A DNA stretch of 5,996 nt, taken from the NCBI GenBank assembly GCA_964409695.1, contig CAYPDX010000062.1, positions 1 through 5,996 on the forward strand, written 5' to 3'. Shown one piece after another: positions 1 through 4,861 of the stretch. The notes below the pieces were generated by a model, which did no database searches, was not told where the DNA came from, and was given only the letters and a program-made list of their open reading frames with translations. A program made the translations under genes and the position numbers. Numbering within the stretch: the stretch's first letter is position 1; each line of letters begins with the position of its first letter. The stretch comes from JABDAD01 sp964409695. GTDB taxonomy: Bacteria; Pseudomonadota; Alphaproteobacteria; Rickettsiales; Rickettsiaceae.

Positions 1-129
1 ACACAAATGAAGCGGTGTCCTGCCATGCTCGTCTCTTGCATTTACTTCAGCTCCTGCTCTTATGGATAACCTAACACTTTCTAAACTACCTGATTTTACT
101 GCTTCAAATAGATCTTCATTTAATGACAT
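1..129 (-). CDS. Ankyrin-repeat protein, N-terminal part (runs off the left edge)
   Basis: An open frame of 43 codons starts at the ATG at 127-129 and runs without a stop to base 1. It begins MSLNEDLFEAVKSG, and the last residues include AGAEVNARDEHGRTPLHL. This is the ankyrin consensus: the loop G-A-(E/D)-V-N-A-R-D, then G-R-T-P-L-H at the start of the next repeat. The preceding LFEAVKSGSLESVR fits the second helix of a capping repeat. Ankyrin repeats bind other proteins and are common in secreted effectors of intracellular bacteria, but no secretion signal is visible here and the target is unknown. There is no hydrophobic leader, so a cytoplasmic or type IV-secreted protein is more likely than a Sec substrate. 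No strong Shine-Dalgarno sequence precedes the start. The family call is firm; the function is open because most of the protein lies outside the window. Confidence 0.85.
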   Translation of the reverse strand, partial: MSLNEDLFEAVKSGSLESVRLSIRAGAEVNARDEHGRTPLHLC

Positions 130-149
130 GACTATATTTATTTAAATTA

Positions 150-166
150 TGTTATATAATATAACA
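150..166. promoter_or_regulatory. 17-bp perfect palindrome upstream of the ankyrin gene (possible operator)
   Basis: TGTTATATAATATAACA has 8-bp arms around a single central A and lies 20 bp upstream of the ankyrin start codon. Odd-length perfect dyads of this size are typical of sites for dimeric repressors. The surrounding AT-rich stretch also contains weak -10-like sequences for the minus strand. The dyad is seen directly. Its role as an operator is inference, and AT-rich sequence raises the chance of coincidence. Confidence 0.35.
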
Positions 167-191
167 CAAAATAATATATAAGTACATATTT

Positions 192-1014
192 TTGACTTCG
201 CCAATTCAAATTCGAATAGCGGCGTTTTGGAGAGAAAGAAACACGTCGATTGGAGTGTTAAAATCTAATACTTTACGAGGTCTATTATTGATTAAGTTTT
301 GGTATTTTTCAATATCTTCATGAAGCAAAGTATCAAACATGGTTTTTTTAGGAACAAATTGCCTTAATAATCCATTCGTATGCTCATTTAAACTACGCTC
401 CCAAGAACAATAAGGTCTGGCAAAGTAACATTTAGCTGCCAAAGCTTTTGATATAATTTTATATCCTGCAAACTCTCCACAGTTATCAAATGTAATAGTT
501 AGGACCTTCTTTTTATACGGCTTTAGCATCTCAACAATCGCTGCAGTAACAGCTTCTTTACTCTTATTTCTGACTAACTTAAATAATGCAATTTTAGATT
601 TCCTTTCTACCAGTGAAACTATTGCACCTTTTTGATTCGCTCCAATTAATGTATCTCCTTCCCAATCTCCTATCCTTAATTTACTATCTACTATCTTATC
701 TCTTTCCGATATATCAACCCTATCTGGTATATGACCTCGAGCAGTATTATATATTCCCTCTCTTATGATAATGCTTATCTTTGTGACGAAGATATTTAAA
801 AAGCTCTCCTCCTTCCTTCTTATCACTCCAGATCATCTTATATATGGTCTCGTGACTAATGTTGATATCTTCCTTAGTGAAAATCCACTTGCTTTTAGTC
901 CAAAAATACGACATCTTTCCTCTAGGGTCAGATGAGTCTTGCGCCTTGTGCTCATGACAGTTATTCCTTTCTTTGTACAATCGGAATTTAACTATCTCAT
1001 CTGATCTCTGTCAA
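192..1014. mobile_element. IS30-family insertion sequence, defective; extent approximate
   Basis: The element carries the broken IS30 transposase described separately. Its ends are not certain. Read inward from both sides, the flanks share TTGAC (plus strand 192-196, minus strand 1014-1010), and a looser match further in pairs TTCAAATTCG with TTAAATTCCG. I used these as provisional borders. No clear target duplication flanks them. The element is shorter than usual for IS30 because an internal piece of the gene is missing. It cannot make its own transposase but might be moved in trans if its ends are intact. Confidence 0.6.
206..955 (-). pseudogene. IS30-family transposase, broken by internal deletion and frameshift
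   Basis: Three reading frames must be joined to follow this protein. The real N-terminus starts at the ATG at 953-955, after AAGGAATAACTGTC, and reads MSTRRKTHLTLEERCRIF through the first helix-turn-helix to about 863. There the frame breaks and resumes as NISHETIYKMIWSDKKEGG, typical of the region before the catalytic core. About 100 family residues, including the rest of the DNA-binding domain, are missing. A second break near 750, equivalent to one extra base, leads into the catalytic domain, which ends at 206. The DDE residues survive: D in GDWEGDTL (codon 653-655), D in TFDNCGEF (485-487) and E in LNEHTNG (383-385), a DD(33)E spacing. Cys replaces the usual Gly after the DN motif. Family membership is firm; loss of function is a direct reading. 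Confidence 0.9.
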
Positions 1015-1074
1015 TATCTACCTGATATCTCAATTAATCAAATTTTTATCCATTCTGTTGCTTTTCAAACCTGA

Positions 1075-1221
1075 ATGGGCCTTGGATTCAAGAGTTTTCA
1101 TTCTGCTAAAATTACTATTACTTCTATTGAGAATATTCGCATCATTCAAAAGAAACAAATTGTAGGCGCCAATGACAACTCTTCAACCTTTAAGAATTTT
1201 GCAATACTAATGGCATCATAA
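1075..1221 (+). pseudogene. IS6-family transposase, C-terminal fragment
   Basis: The frame reads LGFKSFHSAKITITSIENI, then IRIIQKKQIVGANDNSSTF, and ends LMAS before TAA at 1219-1221. The LGFKSF block, the hydrophobic helix with GIE/SIE, and I-x-x-I-(Q/K)-K-x-Q are the conserved tail of IS6/IS26-type DDE transposases. Only about 48 codons are recognisable. A TGA sits directly before the ATG in the same frame, and the sequence back to the IS30 border gives no readable transposase, so the catalytic core is gone. The matching right terminal repeat follows at 1265-1280. The IS30 element ends about 60 bp to the left, so later insertion or deletion may have removed the rest. The ATG at 1075 is simply where the frame opens, not a true start. 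Confidence 0.75.
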
Positions 1222-1264
1222 TATCCAAAACTAAGATTTGAGCGTTTTGGAGTATTGACGAAAA

Positions 1265-1280
1265 CAGATGCGACAGAGCC
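1265..1280 (-). repeat. IS6-family right terminal inverted repeat
   Basis: Read inward on the minus strand from 1280 the sequence is GGCTCTGTCGCATCTG, which matches the usual IS6-family end (GG-C/T-x-CTGT-x-GCA). It lies 44 bp beyond the stop of the IS6 transposase fragment, as expected for a right end. No left partner or 8-bp target duplication was found in the window. Confidence 0.7.
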
Positions 1281-1294
1281 AAACCTAGAGGCTC

Positions 1295-1334
1295 AAATAA
1301 AAATGTCGTCACATTCTTAAATGTGGCGACATTT
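1295..1334 (-). terminator. Intrinsic terminator of the 370-aa gene
   Basis: On the minus strand a 14-bp stem (arms 1321-1334 and 1301-1314, one G-T wobble) with a 6-nt loop is followed by a T-rich run through 1295. It begins 23 bp after the stop codon at 1358-1360. Length, pairing and T tract make it a convincing rho-independent terminator. It also abuts the IS6 right end and would shield the gene from that side. Confidence 0.85.
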
Positions 1335-1357
1335 ATGAATTCTAACTTAGTATTAAA

Positions 1358-2470
1358 TTATAAATCAACATCTGGATTTGGACCAGGGGTAGCACCGAGA
1401 GTATCAGTTGGATCATCAACACCGCCAGCGCCACAATGGATGGTGAAAGCAGCAAAAGCATCCTCTACACCTTCAGCATCAGCATCAGCATCAGCATCAG
1501 CATCAGATAAATCTCCTACAGCAGAACCAGTAGGACCATCAGTATTTGGGGTGATAGCCAGAAAGCCTTTCACCGCAGCATACCCAAGTGCATCAAACAT
1601 CTCTTGATATTCTGGATCTTCATAGTCTGTTATGGAAGGTCTTTCCTTCTCTGATACGGTGCCAAATTTCTCTTGTTTCCTTATGAACGCATCCAGAGCT
1701 TCTTTATAAAAGTCCAGCCTAGATTTATTTGCTGCTAAATGAAATAATGCTGTTAATTGTGTTGTCAAACTATGGATATTCCACCCTGCCCTCACGCTGT
1801 ATCCCAAAAACTCTTCATTGACAACATGATGAGTACCTGTATAAAGCTCTGTGTGGAGCTTTTTCTTCACTTCATTAAGACCTTCAATGCTTAATCTTGA
1901 TTCGATCTCTTGTGCCACGCTATTAATGTTATCATCGCTCCCTTCTATGTACGTATGATAGCCTAGAACATACCCCGTAGATGGGTGGTCTTTAGTCTGA
2001 CCAGTCGCGCGAGCCGCGCTGGCAAGTAGGCTATATAAGACGTTATCCTCCGCATTGCGTATGGCATTATCATGGACCTTATCTGTTAATTCTACTAAAT
2101 ATGTATAACAATGTTGAGGGCCATTAGGCCATTGTTTAAAAAATTGTTCCATAGGGTCAGTATTTGCCCAATTTGCCCAATTATCAGGGTCTCCTGACAT
2201 ATTTAGTACTAATAGATCTTCTCTGGTTCTTTTATTTTGTGGTTTCACCTCTTTTATGGTTCTATCTTCTAGAATTGTATATCTTTCTCCAGCAGGGTCA
2301 CTCACATGGTAGTACATTGACGTAAAGACTTGACTAATATATTGTTTATATCCTCCTGAATTCAAAGATAAATCGCCTGACTTACTCCTTAGATATTCGA
2401 AAAATTTTTTATTAAATACTTTAGCATCTTCATACGTAGCAGCTTCTGGTTTTAGCGCGTCTTTACTCAT
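1358..2470 (-). CDS. Unrecognised 370-aa protein with acidic, repeat-containing C-terminal tail
   Basis: I do not recognise this protein. The ATG at 2470 follows AAAAAGGAGAATAACT, a strong Shine-Dalgarno at good spacing, and the product starts MSKDALKPEAATYEDAK. Residues 1-310 look like a soluble, mainly helical domain rich in aromatic residues and His, with no membrane segment or Sec signal. A three-residue unit is doubled at W98-N103 (WANWAN). From about residue 310 the character changes to an acidic, Gly/Pro/Ala-rich tail with five Asp-Ala units at about 323-333 and the end GATPGPNPDVDL. Such a tail could be a disordered linker or a secretion signal, but nothing proves this. The gene stands alone between its own promoter (2535-2562) and terminator (1295-1334). 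It is flanked by IS remnants, which fits recent acquisition. Its long open frame and complete signals make it very likely real. Confidence 0.85.
   Translation of the reverse strand: MSKDALKPEAATYEDAKVFNKKFFEYLRSKSGDLSLNSGGYKQYISQVFTSMYYHVSDPAGERYTILEDRTIKEVKPQNKRTREDLLVLNMSGDPDNWANWANTDPMEQFFKQWPNGPQHCYTYLVELTDKVHDNAIRNAEDNVLYSLLASAARATGQTKDHPSTGYVLGYHTYIEGSDDNINSVAQEIESRLSIEGLNEVKKKLHTELYTGTHHVVNEEFLGYSVRAGWNIHSLTTQLTALFHLAANKSRLDFYKEALDAFIRKQEKFGTVSEKERPSITDYEDPEYQEMFDALGYAAVKGFLAITPNTDGPTGSAVGDLSDADADADADAEGVEDAFAAFTIHCGAGGVDDPTDTLGATPGPNPDVDL
1474..1506. repeat. Hexanucleotide repeat inside the 370-aa gene
   Basis: CAGCAT is repeated five times without change from 1474 to 1503, followed by a partial CAG. 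On the coding strand each unit encodes Asp-Ala. Because the unit is six bases, gain or loss of copies by slippage changes the tail length without breaking the frame. Confidence 0.9.
2163..2180. repeat. Perfect 9-bp tandem duplication inside the 370-aa gene
   Basis: TTTGCCCAA occurs twice in a row and encodes the doubled Trp-Ala-Asn at residues 98-103. Like the hexanucleotide tract it keeps the frame, so the gene has changed length in frame at two places. Confidence 0.8.
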
Positions 2471-2523
2471 AGTTATTCTCCTTTTTAAATATTTATTGTA
2501 TTAATATCGATCACAGTTACACC

Positions 2524-2551
2524 ACAATTATTGTATTATATTAATAATTGT
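2524..2551. promoter_or_regulatory. Inverted repeat over the -10 box (candidate operator)
   Basis: Nine-base arms ACAATTATT (2524-2532) and AATAATTGT (2543-2551) flank a 10-bp centre that contains the -10 box at 2535-2540. A dimeric protein bound here would block RNA polymerase. The symmetry is seen directly. The regulator is unknown, and AT-rich sequence makes some symmetry expected by chance. Confidence 0.45.
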
Positions 2552-2562
2552 ATATTTGTCAA
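2535..2562 (-). promoter_or_regulatory. Consensus sigma-70 promoter of the 370-aa gene
   Basis: On the minus strand a perfect -35 TTGACA (2557-2562) and a perfect -10 TATAAT (2535-2540) are separated by 16 bp. Transcription would start near 2528, giving a leader of just under 60 nt before the ATG at 2470. This is the strongest-looking promoter in the window. Confidence 0.8.
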
Positions 2563-2574
2563 CTTTATTTATTA

Positions 2575-2590
2575 GGTTTTGTTGCATCCG
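2575..2590 (+). repeat. IS6-end-like motif, copy 1
   Basis: GGTTTTGTTGCATCCG matches the IS6 terminal repeat at 1265-1280 at 12 of 16 positions and the copy at 2850-2865 at 14 of 16. It lies 12 bp upstream of the -35 box of the 370-aa gene. No IS6 transposase is readable to its right, so it would be a relic end at best. Confidence 0.35.
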
Positions 2591-2849
2591 CCCACTCCTA
2601 ACAATTTTTAAAGTATTTTTTATTTTTTGTTGAGGCCCTTGTTCACGTCCAGAAACTATTTCAGCAAGTAAACTATAGGCAACTTTAGGATTTTATAATA
2701 AATCCGATCTTACTACTCCAGCCATAATCACTCCTGTTTTATGTAACCACCCAGGACCATCAAGGGATATATATTATAGTAAATTAACATGATTATAGGA
2801 AGAGGAAGAATTGAGAGATAGTATCAAATAAAGTTCCAATGTTTGTTAT

Positions 2850-2865
2850 GGTTTTGTAGCATCTG
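2850..2865 (+). repeat. IS6-end-like motif, copy 2
   Basis: GGTTTTGTAGCATCTG matches the IS6 terminal repeat at 1265-1280 at 13 of 16 positions, in the orientation of a left end. It lies 8 bp beyond the end of the chaB remnant. The copy at 2575-2590 is in the same direction 275 bp away. Its origin as an IS end is inference. Confidence 0.35.
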
Positions 2866-2873
2866 TTGAAACA

Positions 2874-3037
2874 CTATTTTCTGATATTTTTCTTTACAGC
2901 TGCCCATACAACTTTAGGGGCAGTCTCTTCTTGGGAAGCTTCACCTCTTCTTGAACTTGGATCTTTATATTCTGTGCATGTTTAGGTAAAACATGTATTA
3001 CTGTTTCTGGTAAAACTTCATTATTTTTGTATGGCAT
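2874..3037 (-). pseudogene. chaB: chaB-family gene, broken by an internal deletion and frameshift
   Basis: From the ATG at 3035-3037, with GGAG eight bases upstream, the frame reads MPYKNNEVLPETVIHVLPKHAQ, the conserved start of ChaB. Near 2970 it leaves frame. The continuation is in another frame: EYKDPSSRRGEASQEE, then KVVWAAVKKNIRK and a stop at 2874. ChaB proteins are small (roughly 60-80 aa) and normally have an aromatic/Ala-rich helix between these halves (about ten residues), which is missing here. The unshifted frame stops at 2894 after 47 codons with an unrelated basic tail. ChaB was named as a regulator of the ChaA cation antiporter in E. coli, but its role in bacteria without ChaA is unclear. 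The C-terminus is also a little short, ending just before the IS6-end-like motif at 2850. Confidence 0.75.
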
Positions 3038-3115
3038 AACAATACTCCATTCATAATTTAGAAAATAAACTATTGTACTTTTCTCTAAGAAAACTCTGCC
3101 AGGCTATCTAATGCA

Positions 3116-3145
3116 AATCTAGCTGGAGCAAGGTGTTTTTGTCAA
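3116..3145 (-). promoter_or_regulatory. Possible promoter of the chaB remnant
   Basis: On the minus strand TTGACA (3140-3145) and TAGATT (3116-3121) are 18 bp apart, about 80 bp upstream of the chaB start. The -35 is perfect but the -10 matches only in part. The -35 falls in the loop of the hairpin at 3120-3155, so terminator-like and promoter functions could interfere. Confidence 0.35.
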
Positions 3146-3155
3146 GCCCCAGCTA
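3120..3155 (-). terminator. Hairpin just downstream of the 116-aa gene, weak terminator
   Basis: Arms TAGCTGGAGC (3120-3129) and GCCCCAGCTA (3146-3155) pair over 10 bp with one wobble and a 16-nt loop. It starts 11 bp past the stop of the 116-aa gene. No T run follows on the minus strand, so it is not a standard intrinsic terminator. It may slow polymerase or protect the transcript end. Confidence 0.35.
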
Positions 3156-3165
3156 ATCCTTATTT

Positions 3166-3516
3166 TCAAGAATTACCACCTGTATCCCCTCCTTCATGCG
3201 AGGATTCACCTGTGAGCGCTAACTGGTGAGTTGTACCATCTTTGTCATTTGGTTCCGAAGATAAAGTGATAGATGCAGTATAGGTGCTTGAAGAAGATTT
3301 CTCATCAACGCTTTTTTCCGGCTTAACTTCCGGTTTATCTGATGTGTCCTCTCCTCTAATTCCTTTTACTGCTTCCTTATGATGGGCAGAGTCCACATTC
3401 GCTGCATGAGAAATCTTTACTCCTTTCTCAAGACCAATAGCATTACTTGCGTTCTGATCTAATTGCTTCCCTGCTTTGTCTGCTGCTTGTTTTAAGGTTT
3501 TACCAAATTTACTCAT
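3166..3516 (-). CDS. Unrecognised 116-aa hydrophilic, disordered protein
   Basis: Two ATGs lie four codons apart. The downstream one (3516) is preferred because GGAGG sits five bases before it, while the upstream ATG overlaps that binding site. The product starts MSKFGKTLKQAADKAGKQL, a basic stretch that could form an amphipathic helix. It then becomes Ser/Glu/Lys/Asp-rich from about residue 55, with KPEVKPEKSVDEKSSSS and the Gly-rich end HEGGDTGGNS. There is no membrane segment, cysteine or recognisable domain, so the second half is probably disordered. Promoter 3562-3590 gives it its own transcript, and the hairpin at 3120-3155 follows its stop. Clear expression signals suggest a real gene; function is unknown. 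A small secreted protein is possible but unsupported. Confidence 0.7.
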   Translation of the reverse strand: MSKFGKTLKQAADKAGKQLDQNASNAIGLEKGVKISHAANVDSAHHKEAVKGIRGEDTSDKPEVKPEKSVDEKSSSSTYTASITLSSEPNDKDGTTHQLALTGESSHEGGDTGGNS

Positions 3517-3561
3517 AATAACCTCCATTATTATTTGTTTGCCTGGTACCTTCTGGCTCTT

Positions 3562-3590
3562 ATTTTACCACTAAATACTTATATGCTCAA
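3562..3590 (-). promoter_or_regulatory. Promoter of the 116-aa gene
   Basis: On the minus strand TTGAGC (3585-3590) and TAAAAT (3562-3567) are separated by 17 bp. Transcription would start near 3555, about 40 nt before the start codon at 3516. Confidence 0.6.
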
Positions 3591-3653
3591 TAGTATTTAC
3601 AATTTTACGGTTTGGCTGCTTAAATACAAAAAACCTTAAAACTATGGCAGTAT

Positions 3654-4124
3654 TTAAATAATAAAACAGTAAATAATTGAAAAAGTTAATGTTAGTGAGA
3701 ATAGTACTGTAAATAAATATGGAACCAATAATTCTTGTTTTTCAATTTTTTCAGGAGCATCTACCCTGTCTAAATACTCATTTAAGAATCTAATGAATTT
3801 TTTATCGTATTTTTTTTCTAAACTAATAATAAATTTTTCTATTCCATTAAAAGTATAAACTATACGTTTAAGCGAAAATATCCAATTTACAGAGAGAGCT
3901 ATTCCCATAACTGAAAGTATTATTGCTATAAGATTAATAGTATATATTTTTGTTATATTGTTTTTATCAGCAATGTTTGGAATAATTGGTGCAAGAGATA
4001 TCATGGCAGCAAATAAGGCAACATAAAAGTTATTTATGTCATCTCGTCTTTCTTCAATATGAAGCCGAGTATTCAAAGCCAGTTCATAAAGTTTAGCGTC
4101 TTCTATTGAATTTAACTTACTCAT
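3654..4124 (-). CDS. Small membrane protein with three predicted segments, possibly RipA-like
   Basis: Two ATGs compete. I chose 4124 (MSKLNSIEDAKLYELA) because GGGG lies six bases upstream, while the ATG at 4136 has no binding site and itself overlaps that purine run. Residues 1-30 are a charged cytoplasmic-type helix containing LALNTRLHIEERRDD. Hydrophobic segments lie at about 32-51, 61-84 and 132-155. A charged domain at about 95-130 (EKKYDKKF, APEKIEKQ) sits between the second and third. The layout, with an ALNTR-like helix running into the first membrane segment and a Trp near the end of the second, recalls the RipA-type small membrane proteins described in Francisella. I cannot claim homology from this. 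There is no lipobox or cleavable signal. It has its own upstream region and no tight link to its neighbours. Confidence 0.75.
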   Translation of the reverse strand: MSKLNSIEDAKLYELALNTRLHIEERRDDINNFYVALFAAMISLAPIIPNIADKNNITKIYTINLIAIILSVMGIALSVNWIFSLKRIVYTFNGIEKFIISLEKKYDKKFIRFLNEYLDRVDAPEKIEKQELLVPYLFTVLFSLTLTFSIIYCFII

Positions 4125-4209
4125 ATTGGACCCCATCTTTATAGTTTTTTTTATATTATGAAGTACAAAAATATAATTGCCGTAATTTTCTTATTTTAAT
4201 AACCTCATT

Positions 4210-4238
4210 ATTTTAACATGTTTTTCATCTTTAAACAA
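4210..4238 (-). promoter_or_regulatory. Possible promoter of the membrane-protein gene
   Basis: On the minus strand TTGTTT (4233-4238) and TAAAAT (4210-4215) are 17 bp apart, about 85 bp upstream of the start at 4124. The -35 is weak and the area is AT-rich, so other starts are possible. Confidence 0.35.
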
Positions 4239-4350
4239 TAAAGCCGATAATTTGCTTCAACATTTCTGTGGGAATCCAAAAATATATGGCGAAGTCTTCT
4301 CCGTGAGCTAATTGAAATCAAGACCATCATTTTTTGCTAAAAAATAGAAG

Positions 4351-4379
4351 TTGACACAAATATTTAATAATCATACTAT
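4351..4379 (+). promoter_or_regulatory. Strong sigma-70 promoter of the 100-aa and ferritin-like genes
   Basis: A perfect -35 TTGACA (4351-4356) and TACTAT (4374-4379, five of six) are 17 bp apart. Transcription would start near 4386, inside the first arm of the inverted repeat at 4382-4417. That gives a leader of about 120 nt. Confidence 0.75.
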
Positions 4380-4381
4380 TT

Positions 4382-4417
4382 TAATTAAGCATTACACTCA
4401 AAATTGATGCTTAATTA
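4382..4417 (+). promoter_or_regulatory. Perfect 11-bp inverted repeat at the transcript start (operator or leader hairpin)
   Basis: TAATTAAGCAT (4382-4392) and ATGCTTAATTA (4407-4417) are exact reverse complements around a 14-base spacer. The element begins two bases after the -10 box. It can act as DNA, as a repressor site over the start point, or as RNA, as a hairpin near the 5' end that affects stability. No T run follows, so it is not an attenuator of the usual kind. The leader from 4418 to 4504 has no riboswitch I recognise. Confidence 0.6.
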
Positions 4418-4504
4418 TTCAGCTTCTAGCCTCGCATCATAGAGTTTAATGCCCCATTAACAATGCAGTGTGAGCAGTAAACATCGAAATATTTGGGGGC
4501 TATC

Positions 4505-4807
4505 ATGGAAAATAATAAACATCAACCACATGTTAATAATTCTTCTAACTCAAGTAACTTCAATCAGGATTTTCCTTCTATTAATAGTGACAAATTCCAT
4601 GAAATAAAGGTAAATAGAGGGGCTAATACTCAAGACTCTTCAATAAAACATGATTCAAAGAAATCTGAAGATGGTCATACCTATAAAGAGGATAAAAATA
4701 ACCTTCCTTATAGAAAGGATGATAATAACGATCCGCATAAAGAAGAGAAAGATACGCCAAATAAGAAAAAAGAAAAAGACAATGATTTTTATGAAGATGA
4801 GGATTAA
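4505..4807 (+). CDS. Unrecognised 100-aa highly charged, disordered protein
   Basis: The ATG at 4505 follows GGGGGCTATC, a usable binding site, and is preferred to an in-frame TTG four codons earlier that overlaps it. The protein begins MENNKHQPHVNNSSNSSNF and is Asn/Ser-rich to about residue 30. After that it is dominated by Lys, Asp and Glu, with KKSEDGHTYKEDKNN and the acidic end DFYEDED. There is almost no hydrophobic residue in the second half, no cysteine and no domain, so it is almost certainly unfolded alone. The ferritin-like gene starts 54 bp downstream with no terminator between, so the two probably share the promoter at 4351-4379. Desiccation- or stress-linked hydrophilins share such composition, but that is only an analogy. 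Confidence 0.7.
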   Translation: MENNKHQPHVNNSSNSSNFNQDFPSINSDKFHEIKVNRGANTQDSSIKHDSKKSEDGHTYKEDKNNLPYRKDDNNDPHKEEKDTPNKKKEKDNDFYEDED

Positions 4808-4861
4808 TATTTGTACCATCAATGATTTATATTGTTTAACGCAAAAAATAGTGAGGTTTAT

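Larger units (their letters stand above)
2528..2725 (-). pseudogene. Short unrecognised reading frame broken by a stop codon
   Basis: A start at 2723-2725 is preceded by AGGAGTGATT, a good ribosome binding site, and gives MAGVVRSDLL before TAA at 2693-2695. The same frame then stays open for 54 codons, with NPKVAYSLLAEIVSG followed by a basic stretch containing RSGRMQQN, to a stop at 2528-2530. This looks like a small gene of about 65 codons with one nonsense mutation. I do not recognise it. The last codons run through the promoter of the 370-aa gene, so that part may not be original. It could be chance, since short open frames are common in AT-rich DNA. Confidence 0.3.
4125..4504. other. Intergenic region between divergent genes
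   Basis: About 380 bases separate the minus-strand membrane-protein gene from the plus-strand 100-aa gene. They hold a possible minus promoter (4210-4238), a strong plus promoter (4351-4379) and a leader inverted repeat (4382-4417). The stretch 4239-4350 shows no gene, repeat or RNA gene that I can support. Confidence 0.7.

Noticed and set aside
863..980. Start of a 77-residue frame at 980 as the IS30 N-terminus
   Set aside because: The residues before NISHETIYK have no likeness to IS30, while the frame starting at 955 gives the conserved IS30 N-terminus. The stretch is a shadow of it.
1474..1506. Short repeats as a CRISPR array
   Set aside because: The units are six bases with no spacers and lie in a coding frame.
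1323..1607. Plus-strand open frame of 94 codons with a Ser-Ala repeat
   Set aside because: It is antisense to the C-terminal part of the 370-aa gene, its repeat is the complement of the Asp-Ala tract, it has no ribosome binding site and its start lies in the terminator hairpin.
3620..3657. 8-bp inverted repeat TTAAATAC/GTATTTAA as a terminator of the membrane-protein gene
   Set aside because: It overlaps the stop codon, is AT-only apart from one pair, has a long loop and lacks a proper T run.
4180..4210. Minus-strand sequence resembling the leader of the 116-aa gene (TGAGGTTATTA)
   Set aside because: No start codon or open frame follows, and the likeness is short enough to be chance.
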